Below, piece by piece: positions 7,905 to 16,858 of a DNA stretch of 47,303 nucleotides. A program made the translations under genes and the position numbers. Source of the DNA: GCA-002840015 sp033765245 (GTDB lineage: Bacteria > Pseudomonadota > Gammaproteobacteria > Xanthomonadales > Xanthomonadaceae); assembly GCA_033765245.1 (NCBI GenBank), contig JANRIF010000122.1, positions 1-47,303 on the forward strand, given 5' to 3'. Below the pieces are notes generated by a model. That model made no database searches. It had not been told where the DNA came from and was given only the letters and a program-made list of their open reading frames with translations. Numbering within the stretch: position 1 is the stretch's first letter; each line of letters starts with the position of its first letter.

Positions 7905-9419
7905 TCAGGCCGAGCGCACCTCCAAGGTGAAGCCGACGTCGGCCAGGGTCTCTGCTTCGGTGGCGAGGTCGGCTGCGGTCAGCGGGTGAGTGTCGAGCCA
8001 GGCGCGCGGCGCGCGCAGTTCCAGGGTGCGAGCGTCGACGCGCAGGCTCAGCGCCGGCAGCGGTTCGCGATCGTGGCTGCGATGCAGCAGCACCGCCAGC
8101 CGCAGCAGCACGGTCAGATGCAGGGTCGGTAGCGACAGCCGGTCGGGCAGCGAGTCGATGGCATTGCGCGAGACCCCGCGCCGTTGGCAGCGCACCAGCA
8201 CCGACAGCATCTTCTGTTCCTGGCGCGAGAAGCCGGCGATGTCGGAGTGTTCGATCAGGTAGGCGCCGTGCACGTGGTGCTGGCTGTGCGCCACCGCCAG
8301 GCCGATTTCGTGGATGCGCGCGGCGAATGCCAGCATCCGGCGCTCGTCGTCGCCCTGTTCCCAGTTCGATGCCGCCTGGTCGAACAGCAGCAGCGCGGTG
8401 TGCTCCACCCGCGCCGCCTGCAGCGGGTCGGCGTCGTAGCGCCGCATCAGCGCGGCGATCGAGCCGTCGCGGGGGTCGTGGTCGCTGGCGCGTCCGATCA
8501 GGTCGTACAGGATGCCTTCGCGCATCGCGGTCTGGCTGACCTGCATGCGCTTGAGGCCGAGTTCGTTGAACGCCGCCTCCAGCACCAGCAGGCCGCCGGC
8601 GATCAGTTCGCGGCGGTCCTCGGACAGCCCGGGCAGGCGCAGTGCGGCGATCGAGTCGAAGCTCAGCAATCGCTCGCGGATGCCTTCCACCGCGGTATCG
8701 GTGATGTGACCGCGCGAGAGTTTCATCGCGGCGGCGATTTCTCCGATTGCCTTGACGGTGCCGGAGGCGCCATACACTTCCTTCCAACCGAGTGCGCGGT
8801 AGGTGGCGGCGAACTGTTGGAATTCGGCCGAGATCTCGGTCAACGCTTCGCGCCAGCGCCGCCGCGACAGCTTGCCGTCGGCGAAGAAGCGCCGGGTGCT
8901 GGCGATACAGCCCATCTGCAGGCTTTCGCGCTCCAGCGGCTCGTAGCCCATGCCGATGATGAATTCGGTGGAGCCGCCGCCGACGTCGATCACCAGCCGG
9001 TTGCGCCCGGTGGGCGGATGGCCGTTGGCGACGCCCAGGTAGATCAGGCGTGCTTCCTCGCGTCCGGACACCACTTCGATGGCGTGGCCCAGCGCGGTCT
9101 CGGCCGGCAACAGGAATGCCTGCGGGTTGCGCAACTGGCGCACCGTGTTGGTGGCAATGGCGCGCACGCGGTGGCCGTCGAGGGTGCGTACCCGTTGTCC
9201 CAGCCGCGACAGCGAATCGAGCGCGCGCATCATCGCGTCGGCGCGCAGGTCGCCGTTCTCGTCCAGCCCGTCGGCCATGCGCACGCTGTCGCGCAGGCGG
9301 TCGACCACCCGCAACTGACCCAATACGTACCGCGCCACCACCATGTGAAAACTGTTGGAGCCGATGTCGACGGCGGCGAGCAGTTCGCCTTCCTTGAGCG
9401 CGCTGGAAGAATCAGGCAT
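7905..9419 (-). CDS. ppx: exopolyphosphatase (Ppx/GppA)
   Basis: 504 aa. It removes terminal phosphates from inorganic polyphosphate, or acts on pppGpp as in the GppA branch. The ASKHA-fold phosphate loops are visible: LAAVDIGSNSFHMVVAR near the N-terminus and RLVIDVGGGSTEFIIG about 130 residues later. The C-terminal part carries the helical HD-like region typical of long Ppx proteins. ATG 9419 was chosen because the conserved fold begins 16 residues after it; the frame runs to 9563 but the extra sequence is not Ppx-like. It follows ppk1 in the same direction after 243 bp, pairing synthesis and breakdown of polyphosphate. Confidence 0.92.
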   Translation of the reverse strand: MPDSSSALKEGELLAAVDIGSNSFHMVVARYVLGQLRVVDRLRDSVRMADGLDENGDLRADAMMRALDSLSRLGQRVRTLDGHRVRAIATNTVRQLRNPQAFLLPAETALGHAIEVVSGREEARLIYLGVANGHPPTGRNRLVIDVGGGSTEFIIGMGYEPLERESLQMGCIASTRRFFADGKLSRRRWREALTEISAEFQQFAATYRALGWKEVYGASGTVKAIGEIAAAMKLSRGHITDTAVEGIRERLLSFDSIAALRLPGLSEDRRELIAGGLLVLEAAFNELGLKRMQVSQTAMREGILYDLIGRASDHDPRDGSIAALMRRYDADPLQAARVEHTALLLFDQAASNWEQGDDERRMLAFAARIHEIGLAVAHSQHHVHGAYLIEHSDIAGFSRQEQKMLSVLVRCQRRGVSRNAIDSLPDRLSLPTLHLTVLLRLAVLLHRSHDREPLPALSLRVDARTLELRAPRAWLDTHPLTAADLATEAETLADVGFTLEVRSA

Positions 9420-9662
9420 GGGCGGTGATCCGGTGATGTGACGGCGATCGCGCGCGCGCGGGCTTCCGGCAAAGCGGCTGCCGGCGCTTGTGGGAATGCG
9501 TTTGCGTGCGACTGGCGCCGGTGGCGTTCGAGGTGCCGAAGTTTCCGCGACCCGCATTGGCACCGTGCCGTCGCCCGCAAGCGGCCTTCTGCAAAAGCAT
9601 GTGGGTCGCGTCGCGGCGGTTTGCGAAAGCGCGCCGGTGTGCGATGGGATCGACGATGGCGA

Positions 9663-11759
9663 TCATGTGCGCAGCAGCGTCAGCAGATGCGCCTGTGCGC
9701 TGTGCGGCATTTCCTCTGGCCCCGGCACCACCCGCAGGTAGCTGCCGTCGGCCTGCAGCGTCCAGGCGCCGGTGTTGTCTGCAAGGTAGTTCGACAGGTC
9801 TTCCTCGAACACGCGCTGTGCCAGATCCGGGTCGAGGATCGGGAAGCAGATCTCCACCCGCCGCATGAGATTGCGTTCCATCCAGTCGGCGCTGCCGCAA
9901 TAGAGTTCCGCCTTGCCGTCGTTGCCGAACCAGAACACCCGCGTGTGTTCGAGAAAACGCCCCACCACCGAGCGCACGCGGATGTTGTCGGACACGCCGG
10001 GCACGCCGGGGCGCAGCGAGCAGGCGCCGCGCACGATCAGATCGATCTGCACGCCCGCTTGCGAGGCCTGATACAGCGCGCGGATCACGGTCGGTTCGTT
10101 GATCGCGTTCATCTTGGCGATGATGCGGCCCTTGCGTCCGGCGCGCGCGTGTTCGGCTTCGCGTCCGATCTTTTCGACGATGCCGGCCTGCAGCGTGAAT
10201 GGCGCCTGCAGCAGGCGCTTGAGCTTGATCGCCGGTGCCAGGCCGCTGACCTGTTGGAAAATCTGGTGCACGTCGCTGCATATCTCGGGGTTGGCGGTCA
10301 TCAGCCCGAGGTCGGTGTAGGCGCGCGCGGTGCCGGCGTGATAGTTGCCGGTGGACAGGTGCACGTAACGCTGCATCACGCCGGCCTCGCGGCGCACGAT
10401 CAGCAGCATCTTGGCGTGGGTCTTGTAGCCGACCACGCCGTATACCACCTGCACGCCGGACTCCTGCAGACGGTCGGCGAGCCGGATGTTGGCCTCCTCG
10501 TCGAAGCGCGCGCGCAGTTCGATCACCACGGTGACGTCCTTGCCGTTGCGCGCGGCCTGGATCAGGTGTTCGATCAGGGTGGGATCGCCGCCGGTGCGGT
10601 ACAGGGTCTGCTTGATCGCCAGTACCTTGGGGTCGTGCGCGGCCTGCTTGACCAGGTCGAGCACCGCGCCGAACGATTCGAACGGGTGGTGCAGCAACAC
10701 GTCGCGTTCGGCGATGCGCTGGAAGATGTTGCTGCCGGCATGCGGCAGCGGGCGTGGCAGCAGCGGCGGGAATTTGAGGTCCGGGCGGTCGGCGAGGTCG
10801 TAGACCTGGATCACCCGGTTCAGATTGACCGGGCCATTGATGCGATAGACCGCGTTCTCCGGCAGCTCGAAATTTTTCAGCAGTGTGCGCAGGATCGGGC
10901 GCGGGCAGTGTTCGGCGATCTCCAGCCGCACCGCGCGCCGGAAGCCGCGATTGGCCAGTTCGTCCTTGAGCGCGTGGGCGAGGTCTTCCACTTCTTCCTC
11001 GTCGACGAACAGCTCGCTGTTGCGGGTGACGCGGAACTGGTACGCGCCCTTGACCTTGAGGCCGGGAAACAGCTCATCGACGAATGCTGAAAGCACTGCG
11101 GAAAGGAACACGAAGTCGTGCGGACCGCCGCTGACCGCTGGCGGCAGGTGGATGATGCGCGGCAGCGAGCGCGGCGCGCGCACGACCGCCATGTGCCCGG
11201 CGCGGCCGAACGCATCCTTGCCCTGCAGCACCACGATGATGTTCAGGCTCTTGTTGAGGATGCGCGGAAACGGGTGCGCCGGGTCCAGCCCGAGCGGCGA
11301 CAACACCGGCAGGATTTCGTCGCGGAAGTAACCGTTCAGCCAGCGCTTCTGGCGTGCGTTCCAGTCGTCGCGCGGCAGGATGCGGATGCCGTGTTCGGCG
11401 AGTTCGGGCCGCAGCACTTCGTTCCAGTGCTGGTACTGCGCGTCCACCAGCACGCGGGTGCGCTCGTGGATGCGCGCCAGTGCGGTGGCGGCGCCCATGC
11501 CGTCGGGGCCGAGGCTGCCGCCGTAGTCGAGCTGGTGGCGCACCGCCGCGACCCGGATTTCGCAGAACTCGTCGAGGTTGGTGCAGGAAATGCACAGGTA
11601 GCGCAGGCGTTCGAGCAGCGGCACGCTCGGGTCGGTGGCCTGCGCCAGCACGCGCGCGTTGAATTCGAGCTGCGCCAGTTCGCGATTGAGATACAGCGCG
11701 GGGTCGCGCAGGTCGATGTCGCGCGGGTCGGCGGCGCGTGGGATGGAGTTGCGGCTCAT
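9663..11759 (-). CDS. ppk1: polyphosphate kinase 1
   Basis: 698 aa, full length for PPK1. It reversibly polymerises the gamma-phosphate of ATP into inorganic polyphosphate. The family N-terminus NRELAQLEFNARVL is present. The first PLD-like half contains VGYKTHAKM with the autophosphorylated His (H448; E. coli H435). The adjacent YVHLSTGNYHAGTARAYTD and the second PLD-like half with EHTRVFWFGND are conserved. The start at ATG 11759 avoids an upstream extension that overlaps the spacer before phoR. It lies 115 bp downstream of phoR, with ppx next, so Pho control is likely. Confidence 0.96.
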   Translation of the reverse strand: MSRNSIPRAADPRDIDLRDPALYLNRELAQLEFNARVLAQATDPSVPLLERLRYLCISCTNLDEFCEIRVAAVRHQLDYGGSLGPDGMGAATALARIHERTRVLVDAQYQHWNEVLRPELAEHGIRILPRDDWNARQKRWLNGYFRDEILPVLSPLGLDPAHPFPRILNKSLNIIVVLQGKDAFGRAGHMAVVRAPRSLPRIIHLPPAVSGGPHDFVFLSAVLSAFVDELFPGLKVKGAYQFRVTRNSELFVDEEEVEDLAHALKDELANRGFRRAVRLEIAEHCPRPILRTLLKNFELPENAVYRINGPVNLNRVIQVYDLADRPDLKFPPLLPRPLPHAGSNIFQRIAERDVLLHHPFESFGAVLDLVKQAAHDPKVLAIKQTLYRTGGDPTLIEHLIQAARNGKDVTVVIELRARFDEEANIRLADRLQESGVQVVYGVVGYKTHAKMLLIVRREAGVMQRYVHLSTGNYHAGTARAYTDLGLMTANPEICSDVHQIFQQVSGLAPAIKLKRLLQAPFTLQAGIVEKIGREAEHARAGRKGRIIAKMNAINEPTVIRALYQASQAGVQIDLIVRGACSLRPGVPGVSDNIRVRSVVGRFLEHTRVFWFGNDGKAELYCGSADWMERNLMRRVEICFPILDPDLAQRVFEEDLSNYLADNTGAWTLQADGSYLRVVPGPEEMPHSAQAHLLTLLRT

Positions 11760-11874
11760 GGTTGCGGTTGGCGCCTTGGTCGGCGGCTCGATGGCGCACG
11801 ATGCGATCGGGCAGCGATGCTCATTGAAGACCGGAGCCGGGGTGATGCGCAAGCGCAATCCAGCACGGGCACGC

Positions 11875-13200
11875 TCACCCGGCGTCGGCGGCGCCCGCGC
11901 GCGGGCGCACGCTGGCGGGTTCGAACACGCAGGCGAAGGTGCTGCCCTTGCCCAGTTCGCTCTGGATGTCGAGGTGCGCCTGGTGGCGGCCGAGCACGTG
12001 CTTGACGATGCTCAGGCCCAGACCGGTGCCGCCGGAATCGCGCGAGCGGCTGGACGAGACCCGATAGAAGCGCTCGGTGATGCGCGGGATGTGTTGGGCG
12101 GGAATGCCTTGGCCGGAGTCGACCACCCGCAGTCGCGCCCCGCCGTCGTCCGAGCGTTCCCAGTGGATCGCGATGCTGCCGCCGTCGGGGGTGTAGCGCA
12201 CCGCGTTGCTGACCAGATTGGAGAAGGCGCTGTGCAGTTCCTTGAGCGAGCCGGCGAGATCGCAACCCGCGCTGTCGGCGACGCTGATGCGGTGGCGGCC
12301 CTGGCTGAGCGCTTGCGCCTCGCGTTCCAGCGTGCGCAGCACCGGCGCCATCGCCACGGTTTCGTCGCTGGGCCGGCTCTGTGCTTCCAGCCGCGACAGC
12401 ATCAGCAGATCTTCCACGATCTGGGTCATGCGGCTGGTCTGGCGGCGCATTTCCAGGATCATCGGCTGCCAGGCCGGATGGTCCTCGGGTTCGAACAGAT
12501 CGAGGTAGCCGTGGATCACGGTCAACGGGGTGCGCAGTTCGTGCGAGACGTTGGCGACGAAATCGCGGCGGACCTGTTCCAGCCGCATCAAGGTGGAAAT
12601 GTCGCGCACCACCAGTAGCCACTGGTCGCTGGCATAGGCGATCAGGCGCAGGCTCAGGCGCGTGCTGTCGTCGCCCGGTGCCGGCAGATCGAACAGGGGC
12701 TCGTCGTGGTCGCGGTCGTTCAGCCATTCGACCACGCGCGGAGTGCGCAGCAGGTTGGTCAGGCGCGCGCCCAGATCGCGCGGATAGCGCAGACCCAGCA
12801 GGCGCCCGGCCGCCTCGTTGAACCAGATGATGCCGAAGCCGTGGCGGTCGAGTACCACCGCGCCATCGGGTACGGCGGCGGCCACCTGCCGGTAGACGCG
12901 CAGAATCGAGGCCAGCCGGCGCTTGCGTACCAGCGACTCGCGTTGCCGGCGGTACAGCAGGCTTTCGAGTTCGCCGAACACGCCGCGCCCGATCGGTGCA
13001 TGCAGGCGGCGACGCTCGCGCAGCAGGCGCAGCAGGCGCCACAGCCGCGCGTAATGCCACGCCACCAGCGCCAGCGCGACCAGCGCCAAGCCCATCCAGG
13101 CCGAACCCAGCGCAGTGGCGCCGATCAGCGTGCCCAACGCCAGCCATCCGGCCAGTCGCCACAGCGAGATTTGCCAGGAGCGGCCGGGAAAAAAACTCAT
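11875..13200 (-). CDS. phoR: phosphate-regulon sensor histidine kinase PhoR
   Basis: 441 aa. Two N-terminal transmembrane helices (about residues 18-50) with almost no periplasmic loop, then a PAS-like domain (GAVVLDRHGFGIIWFNEAAG), a HisKA domain with the phospho-accepting H220 in FVANVSHELRTPL, and an HATPase domain with VVDSGQGIP and GGTGLGLSIV. This is the layout of PhoR, which lacks a sensory loop and works through the Pst-PhoU system. ATG 13200 gives the expected short N-terminus. Downstream of phoB by 150 bp. No pst or phoU genes are in the window. Confidence 0.95.
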   Translation of the reverse strand: MSFFPGRSWQISLWRLAGWLALGTLIGATALGSAWMGLALVALALVAWHYARLWRLLRLLRERRRLHAPIGRGVFGELESLLYRRQRESLVRKRRLASILRVYRQVAAAVPDGAVVLDRHGFGIIWFNEAAGRLLGLRYPRDLGARLTNLLRTPRVVEWLNDRDHDEPLFDLPAPGDDSTRLSLRLIAYASDQWLLVVRDISTLMRLEQVRRDFVANVSHELRTPLTVIHGYLDLFEPEDHPAWQPMILEMRRQTSRMTQIVEDLLMLSRLEAQSRPSDETVAMAPVLRTLEREAQALSQGRHRISVADSAGCDLAGSLKELHSAFSNLVSNAVRYTPDGGSIAIHWERSDDGGARLRVVDSGQGIPAQHIPRITERFYRVSSSRSRDSGGTGLGLSIVKHVLGRHQAHLDIQSELGKGSTFACVFEPASVRPRAGAADAG

Positions 13201-13350
13201 TGGGTTTCCGTCAGTGGGTGCGGCACGGCGGGCAACATGCAAAGCAGCGGTTCGCCATTGTCGCAGGGCGCACGCCGGAGCGTATGCCGGCATCGTGCGA
13301 ACGCGACAGGGCGGCGGGCATGCACGACGTTCGTGCCCCGGCGCTGGCGA

Positions 13351-14040
13351 TCAGGTGGCGGTCGAGAACCGGTAGCCGGTGCCGCGCACGGTCTGGATCA
13401 GATTGTCGCGCCCGGTCGGTTCCAGCGTTTTGCGCAAGCGTCGGATGTGCACGTCCACGGTGCGTTCTTCCACGTACACGTTGCCGCCCCACACGCTGTC
13501 CAGCAGTTGCCCGCGCGAGTACACGCGCTCGGGGTGGGTCATGAAGAAATGCAGCAGCCGGTATTCGGTGGGACCGATCTGCACCGGGGTATCGCCGGCA
13601 AACACCCGGTGCGCGGCGCCGTCGATGCGCAGCCCGCCCAGGTCGACATTGCCGTCGTCGCCATCCTCGCGAGTCCGGCGCATCACTGCGCGCACCCGCG
13701 CCATCAGTTCGCGCGCCGAGAACGGTTTGACCACGTAGTCGTCCACCCCGGCGTCGAGCCCGGCGACGCGGTCGTTTTCTTCGCCGCGCGCAGTCAACAT
13801 GATGATCGGCACCTCGCGGGTGATGCCTTCCTTGCGCCAGCGCCGGGCCAGTTCCAGGCCCGAGGTTCCGGGCAGCATCCAGTCGAGCAGGATCAGGTCG
13901 GGCGCGCGATCGGCGATCGCGGCATGCGCCTCGCGGGCGTCGCCGGCATGTACCGGTTCGTATTCGGCCTTACGCAAGGCAAACGCGATCATGTCGCGAA
14001 TGGCCGGCTCATCGTCGACTATCAGGATGCGTTTTTGCAC
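13351..14040 (-). CDS. phoB: phosphate-regulon response regulator PhoB
   Basis: 229 aa, the usual PhoB length. Receiver domain with the acidic pair in RILIVDDEPAIRD, phospho-acceptor D53 in LILLDWMLPG, and the conserved Lys in VVKPFSARELMARV. Followed by an OmpR/PhoB winged-helix domain (YRLLHFFMTHPERVYSRGQLLD ... RTVDVHIRRLRK, divided here). The GTG at 14040 is the start that gives the canonical N-terminus. A Pho-box-like sequence lies at 14095-14112, about 55 bp upstream, consistent with autoregulation. First gene of the phoB-phoR-ppk1-ppx series. Confidence 0.96.
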   Translation of the reverse strand: MQKRILIVDDEPAIRDMIAFALRKAEYEPVHAGDAREAHAAIADRAPDLILLDWMLPGTSGLELARRWRKEGITREVPIIMLTARGEENDRVAGLDAGVDDYVVKPFSARELMARVRAVMRRTREDGDDGNVDLGGLRIDGAAHRVFAGDTPVQIGPTEYRLLHFFMTHPERVYSRGQLLDSVWGGNVYVEERTVDVHIRRLRKTLEPTGRDNLIQTVRGTGYRFSTAT

Positions 14041-14094
14041 GCCTGTCACCTTGTCCGCGCGGATTTTTCGATGCCGACAGTAAATAACAGTTTT

Positions 14095-14112
14095 GTGACC
14101 GTTACGTGACAT
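14095..14112 (-). promoter_or_regulatory. Pho-box-like PhoB site upstream of phoB
   Basis: Read on the minus strand: ATGTCACGTAACGGTCAC. Against the PhoB consensus CTGTCATAWAWCTGTCAY it has TGTCA and GGTCA(C) half-repeats with exact 11-bp phasing and 14 of 18 positions matching. It lies 55 bp before the phoB GTG. Candidate -10 sequence TGTTAT or TTATTT follows within a few bases. Confidence 0.6.
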
Positions 14113-14193
14113 GGCGCGCGGAGCGGCCACGCGCGCCATGCGTGCCGCACACAGCCGCCCGCAAATGCATGATGTTGCCGCGTCATGGCACTT

Positions 14194-14220
14194 GTGGGAG
14201 CGCGCTTGCGCGCGATGCCG
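14194..14220. repeat. REP-like palindrome
   Basis: The core GGAGCGCGCTTGCGCGC forms a GCGCGC/GCGCGC stem around TT. The same element occurs at 43335-43357, with degenerate copies near 630, 9489 and 43295. All are intergenic. Confidence 0.6.
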
Positions 14221-14224
14221 GCTC

Positions 14225-15826
14225 TCAGCGATGCGATGTCGGCGCCAGGCCCTGGGTCTGGCGTTGGGCGGTGAGGCCCTGGCGCCGCATTTCGATGGCG
14301 ATCGGCATCATGAAGGCGATCCGTGCATCGACGCGGGCGCGCTGAATGTAGTCGAGGTCGTCGCGCTGCTGCAGCGCCTGCAGTTGCGACAGCGCGTCCT
14401 CGGCGCGCCCGGACAGGAAGGTCGCCTCAGCATAGGCTTCGGCGGCGCGCAGGGTGTCGCCGGCCAGCTCGCTGGCGCGGGCAAAGCTGCGCTGAAATTC
14501 GATGTCGTAGGCGCCCAGGTTCAGCAGCGGCCGCAGCACTTCCTGCGCGCGCAGGCCGCTGGCGCGGGTGCCGCGTTCGTTGAGGCTGCGCGCGTAGGTG
14601 AGCAACACCGCCTCATTGCCCGGCATGCGCACCACCAGTGCGTCGAAGCGGGCGTCGGACTGCGCGTCCATGCCGGCCAGATGCTCGGCCTCGGCCAAGC
14701 CGAGTTCGGCCCAGTAGTTGTCGGGGAACCGGCGCGTCAATGCCGCCATCTGTGCCACCGCCTGGCTGGCGCGGTTGCTGCGCATCAGCGCCAACGCTTC
14801 GCCGTAGCGTTCGCCATCGGAAAACGCGCCGGGACTGGCTTTGCGACGGGCTTCGTATTCGGCCACCGCCTGCCCGGGCGAAGCCGCGCTGAGCACGCGC
14901 ATGCGCTCGCGCGCCCATTCGAACAGGGCCGGATCGGGGCGGAGGTCGGCCAGTTCGGCGGAGGTCGCCAGTGAGCGCGGCAGCAATGGGTTCTGCGCGC
15001 GCTGGTCGGACAGGTCGAGACCGATCAGCGGCATTTCGCTGCCCATGCGTTCGGCACGCTCGCGCGCCTCGCTGATGCGGTTGGTGGTCACCGGGTGGGT
15101 GCGCAGGAATTCGGGTAGACCCTCGCCACCGGCGCGGGTGGCCCACGCCATGCGGCCGAAGAACTCAGCCATTGCCTCGGGCTTGAAGCCAGCGCGTGCC
15201 AGCAACTGGATGCCGATGCGGTCGGCTTCCTGTTCGCCGCCGCGGGTGAAGTTGATCTGGCGCTGCTGCATCAGGCCGGTGCCGCTGGCGATCGCGGCGG
15301 GCACGCCGTCGCCGTTGCCGCTGCCGGCCGAGGCGACCACCGCGGCGAGCATGCCCAGCAGGATCGGCAACTGGTCCTTCTGTGCGGCTTCGGCGGCACG
15401 GATGATGTGGCGTTGGGTGACGTGCGAGATTTCATGCGCCAGCACCGCCGCCACTTCGTCCTGGTTCTCCGCGGTCAGCACCAGCCCGGCGTTCACCGCT
15501 ACGTAGCCGCCGAAGGTGGCGAACGCATTGATCGCGCGCGAGCGGATCGCGAAGAAGGTGAAATCCTTCTGCTGGCGATCGCTCGCCGCCACCAGCGAGT
15601 AGCCCAGCGAATTGAGCCAGCCCTCGATCAGCGGATCCTCCAGCAGCACGCCCGCCTGGCGGATCTGGCGCAGCGTGATGGCGCCGTAGATCGCTTCCTC
15701 GCGCGGCGTGATCAGCTCGCCGGCCGAGGAACCGATGTCCGGCAGCGCATCGCTGGACTGGGCGCTGGCGGCGCCACTCGCCCCCAGAGCGATCGCGATG
15801 GCAAGGCTGGCTATACGGGGCGGCAT
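14225..15826 (-). CDS. bepA: BepA/YfgC-type periplasmic M48 metalloprotease with TPR domain
   Basis: 533 aa with a Sec signal peptide (hydrophobic run ending ASAQSS, residues about 6-23). The M48 zinc motif HEISH is at 131-135 and the third ligand E200 in GGEQEADRIG. The C-terminal half, after about residue 300, is TPR-like helical repeats. This is the architecture of BepA, which degrades or assists assembly of stalled outer-membrane proteins such as LptD. ATG 15826 precedes the signal peptide; an upstream extension to 15964 has no signal-like sequence. Divergent from grxC. A role in outer-membrane biogenesis is family knowledge; substrates are not known here. Confidence 0.9.
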   Translation of the reverse strand: MPPRIASLAIAIALGASGAASAQSSDALPDIGSSAGELITPREEAIYGAITLRQIRQAGVLLEDPLIEGWLNSLGYSLVAASDRQQKDFTFFAIRSRAINAFATFGGYVAVNAGLVLTAENQDEVAAVLAHEISHVTQRHIIRAAEAAQKDQLPILLGMLAAVVASAGSGNGDGVPAAIASGTGLMQQRQINFTRGGEQEADRIGIQLLARAGFKPEAMAEFFGRMAWATRAGGEGLPEFLRTHPVTTNRISEARERAERMGSEMPLIGLDLSDQRAQNPLLPRSLATSAELADLRPDPALFEWARERMRVLSAASPGQAVAEYEARRKASPGAFSDGERYGEALALMRSNRASQAVAQMAALTRRFPDNYWAELGLAEAEHLAGMDAQSDARFDALVVRMPGNEAVLLTYARSLNERGTRASGLRAQEVLRPLLNLGAYDIEFQRSFARASELAGDTLRAAEAYAEATFLSGRAEDALSQLQALQQRDDLDYIQRARVDARIAFMMPIAIEMRRQGLTAQRQTQGLAPTSHR

Positions 15827-15990
15827 TGGAAACCTCTCGGAGCAACGGTGGCGCGTCCCGGCCAGTCTGGCCCGGGCGCGGTTAACTCGACATAAATCAT
15901 GGTAGCGCGAACCCCCGGTTTGGACCCCTGGCGGTTGTACCGGTTCCGCATCGTCGTGAGACAATGCTGGTTTGACTCAGGAGACGCCGC

Positions 15991-16251
15991 GTGGCCAATG
16001 TCGTGATCTACACCACCGCCATCTGTCCCTATTGCGTGGCCGCCAAGAACTACCTTGCCAAGAAGGGCGCCAGCTACTCGGAAGTGCGGGTCGACCTGGA
16101 CCCGGTCAAGCGCGCCGAGGTGATGGAGCGTACCAAGCGCACCAGCGTCCCGCAGATATTCATCGACGACACTCATGTCGGTGGCTACGACGACATGGTG
16201 GCGCTGGACCGGCGTGGCGGCCTGGAGCCGCTGCTGGCAGCGCAGGCATGA
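15991..16251 (+). CDS. grxC: glutaredoxin 3
   Basis: 86-aa cytoplasmic thiol-disulfide oxidoreductase with the dithiol active site C12-P-Y-C15 and the cis-Pro motif TSVPQIFID followed by VGGYDDM, the glutathione-binding region. It reduces disulfides and glutathione mixed disulfides. It starts with GTG at 15991, preceded by CAGGAGAC about 7 bases upstream. Its stop overlaps the start of the next gene (ATGA at 16248-16251), so the two redox proteins are coupled. Confidence 0.95.
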   Translation: MANVVIYTTAICPYCVAAKNYLAKKGASYSEVRVDLDPVKRAEVMERTKRTSVPQIFIDDTHVGGYDDMVALDRRGGLEPLLAAQA

Positions 16252-16625
16252 GCGATCGCGTCGCCGAATTCACCGCGTTCCGGCAGCGCATGAACGAACG
16301 CATCCTGGGCGAGGACAATCAGGTGATCCGGCGCTTCTTCGCGCTCGACACCCAGACCTACAAGCCCGGCGCGCTCGATCTCAAGACCAAGGAACTGTTG
16401 GGCCTGGTCGCCTCGATGGTGCTGCGCTGCGATGACTGCATCAGCTATCACGTCGCCCAGTGCCACGAAGCCGGGGTCAATCGCGACGAGTTCTTCGAGG
16501 CGTTCAGCGTCGGTCTGGTGGTGGGCGGTTCCATCGTGATCCCCCACCTGCGACGGGCGGTGGACTTTCTCGACCGGCTGGAGTCGGGAGACGCGGTGGC
16601 GGCTGCGGCGCATAGCCACGATTGA
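16248..16625 (+). CDS. AhpD-like carboxymuconolactone decarboxylase family protein
   Basis: 125 aa, a small helical protein of the CMD/AhpD family. The redox-active motif C61-D-D-C64 with H68 (RCDDCISYH) is intact, as in AhpD alkylhydroperoxidases rather than true carboxymuconolactone decarboxylases. The conserved acidic residues of the proton relay lie in the preceding helix (LKTKELLGLVASM). Translationally coupled to grxC by an ATGA overlap, which fits a thiol-dependent peroxidase or disulfide reductase role. The physiological substrate cannot be read from the sequence. Confidence 0.85.
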   Translation: MSDRVAEFTAFRQRMNERILGEDNQVIRRFFALDTQTYKPGALDLKTKELLGLVASMVLRCDDCISYHVAQCHEAGVNRDEFFEAFSVGLVVGGSIVIPHLRRAVDFLDRLESGDAVAAAAHSHD

Positions 16626-16678
16626 CTCGGGACCGCTGGACTCGGGACCGCTGGACTCGGGACCGCTGGACTCGGGAC
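16624..16678. repeat. 15-bp tandem repeat, about 3.7 copies
   Basis: The unit GACTCGGGACCGCTG is repeated exactly at 16624, 16639 and 16654, with a partial copy to 16678. The array begins inside the stop codon of the preceding gene. Downstream at about 16727-16790 lie several complementary CCCGAGTCCCCAGT-type motifs, so the spacer could fold into alternative hairpins. Confidence 0.85.
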
Positions 16679-16858
16679 GACAAGCTTGCGAACTTTCGCT
16701 GTGTGCTCTTGCTGTGGCTTTTCCGAGTCCCCAGTCCCGAGTCCCCAGTCCCGGCTTCACAGAGTCCCCAGCCCCGAGTCCCGCCTTCATCAAGCTCCGG
16801 CCTCACATCACTGCCAACATCTCGTACCGCCATGTTTATAAAGGAAATATAACCAATC

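Noticed and set aside
8184..9428. Long plus-strand frames opposite ppx, ppk1 (9438-11090) and phoR/phoB (12706-14109)
   Set aside because: The minus-strand genes carry all diagnostic motifs; these frames have none.
16624..16678. Possible CRISPR array
   Set aside because: The unit is 15 bp and directly tandem, with no spacers and no cas genes nearby.
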